Positions 63,410-64,000 of a stretch of 64,000 nucleotides of DNA are shown here, one piece after another; the first letter of the stretch is position 1; each line of letters starts with the position of its first letter. A model generated the notes under the pieces. The model was not told the DNA's origin. It did no database searches and was given only the letters and a program-made list of their open reading frames with translations. Both the position numbers and the translations under genes were made by a program. This stretch comes from JBBDIX01 sp040880235 (GTDB lineage Bacteria > Actinomycetota > Nitriliruptoria > Nitriliruptorales > Nitriliruptoraceae), in contig JBBDIX010000084.1 of NCBI GenBank assembly GCA_040880235.1, forward strand, positions 1 to 64,000. Direction: 5' to 3'.

Positions 63410-63813
63410 TGGTCGCCCGAGCCGGCGCGTTCCGTCACCTCGTCGAGCGCCTCACCGATCCTCGACGCGGCGCGGCGCATCTCGTGGAGGATCATGCCCG
63501 CCTTGGCATCCACGTCGACGACCGCGGCCAGCACCGCCCTGCGCCCCGCCGCCATGAGGCACACGCCGCCCTCGTCGGCCTCCAGCCACAGCAGACGCAG
63601 GCGCCCGCGATCGACGGCTGTGCACGTGCGCTCCGCCAGCGCGAGCAGTGAGGCCATCACGGCCGAGACGTGGTCCTCGTCCATGCCGGCCGGAAGGGCC
63701 GTGACCATCGGCAGCCCGTCTCCCGACGACACCGCGAGCGCCTCGACCTCGGGACAGGCCCGGAGGAACACGTCGAGCGCATCGGCGAGCCGCTCAGCGC
63801 GCGTCTCACTCAC
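63406..63813 (-). CDS. Roadblock/LC7-domain protein (MglB/CvnB-like)
   Basis: 135 residues from GTG at 63813 (GTGA overlap with the aroE stop). The roadblock fold is recognisable: ALDVFLRACPEVEALAVSSGDGLPMVTALP, in outline (helix then first strands), DEDHVSAVMASLLALAERT (central helix), RLRLLWLEADEGGVCLMAAG and AVLAAVVDVDAKAGMILHEM. Roadblock proteins pair with Ras-like GTPases as regulators or GAPs; here the partner is the next gene, coupled by ATGA. Confidence 0.85.
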   Translation of the reverse strand: MSETRAERLADALDVFLRACPEVEALAVSSGDGLPMVTALPAGMDEDHVSAVMASLLALAERTCTAVDRGRLRLLWLEADEGGVCLMAAGRRAVLAAVVDVDAKAGMILHEMRRAASRIGEALDEVTERAGSGDQ

Positions 63814-64000
63814 GCGCGATCCTCCGACGCGGCCAGGGCGACGTCTGCCGCGGCACGCATCACCTCGACGGGGGCCGTGCAACCCGTCCATCGCTCCAGA
63901 CTCCGCGCGGCCTGGCCGACGAGCATGCCGATACCTCCGAGCGTGTCGGCTCCACGTGCCGCGGCGGCCTGCAGGAACGGCGTGTGGCGCGGCACGTAGA
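63810..64000 (-). CDS. aroE: Shikimate 5-dehydrogenase, C-terminal fragment (gene continues beyond the window)
   Basis: The last 62 codons of a gene entering from the right. VPRHTPFLQAAAARGADTLG, GIGMLVGQAARSLERWTG and APVEVMRAAA match the C-terminal end of AroE, which reduces 3-dehydroshikimate with NADPH. The conserved Gln in VGQAA is part of the substrate pocket. Its TGA overlaps the roadblock gene start (GTGA). With aroC, aroK and aroB downstream it shows that the pilus genes are embedded in a shikimate operon. Confidence 0.88.
   Translation of the reverse strand, partial: YVPRHTPFLQAAAARGADTLGGIGMLVGQAARSLERWTGCTAPVEVMRAAADVALAASEDRA

Overview
The window is 64 kb of a very GC-rich chromosome from a draft assembly. 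Five runs of ten Ns mark contig joins. The gene set is actinobacterial: a complete Pup-proteasome locus (mpa, dop, pup, prcB, prcA, pafA, pafB, pafC), the helY-tatC-tatA neighbourhood, NucS in place of MutSL repair, the imuA'-imuB-dnaE2 mutasome, coproheme decarboxylase (chdC), glnE, and the small actinobacterial families DUF4193, DUF3039 and DUF6131. Type IV pilus genes (pilM, pilD) inside a shikimate operon, and a fused ubiquitin-like/TtuA tRNA thiolase, suggest a deep-branching lineage (Nitriliruptoria/Euzebya- or Acidimicrobiia-like) rather than a mycobacterium or streptomycete. That placement is inference. No rRNA, CRISPR array, insertion sequence or prophage was seen.

Layout. 1-1.5 kb: the 3' end of an adenylylatable glutamine synthetase, a DUF6131 peptide, dodecin and a DUF309 protein. 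1.5-7.3 kb: the SOS mutasome operon (imuA', imuB, dnaE2, minus strand) behind a perfect LexA-type box. 7.4-14.5 kb: a two-TM protein, a HAD phosphatase, glnE, a second glutamine synthetase that lacks the adenylylation tyrosine, and amtB. The amtB/nadE divergent region holds an 11-bp-periodic GlnR-like operator. 14.7-19.3 kb (plus): nadE, panB, a 79-residue unknown and nadB. 19.3-28.7 kb (minus): a ferritin-like protein, an IclR regulator, a HisN-type phosphatase coupled to an unknown gene, tRNA-Glu, lnt coupled to a repeat-bearing DUF4193 gene, an amidohydrolase, an Xaa-Pro peptidase and a lipid kinase.

28.8-44.3 kb (minus) is the centrepiece: trmI and ttuA upstream of mpa-dop-pup-prcB-prcA-pafA-pafB-pafC, then a small coiled-coil membrane protein, tatA, tatC, an unknown membrane protein coupled at both ends by ATGA overlaps, and helY. 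Pup conjugation, tRNA T-loop modification (m1A58 and probable s2T54) and Tat export are therefore contiguous. 44.3-57.8 kb is mixed metabolism: GH65 phosphorylase, msrA, gpmA, chdC, a Nudix enzyme, nucS, ychF, pepN (split by a gap), carbonic anhydrase, a ClC channel with CBS domains, beta-phosphoglucomutase and DUF3039. 57.9-64 kb (minus): aroE (partial), a roadblock protein, an MglA/CvnD-like GTPase, pilD, pilM, aroC, aroK and aroB.

Gene coupling by 4-nt ATGA or GTGA overlaps is very common, so many adjacent genes are probably translated from one message. The most interesting items are the TtuB-TtuA fusion beside the proteasome, the roadblock/GTPase/pilus cluster within the aro operon, the GlnR-like operator, and the unknown membrane protein between tatC and helY.
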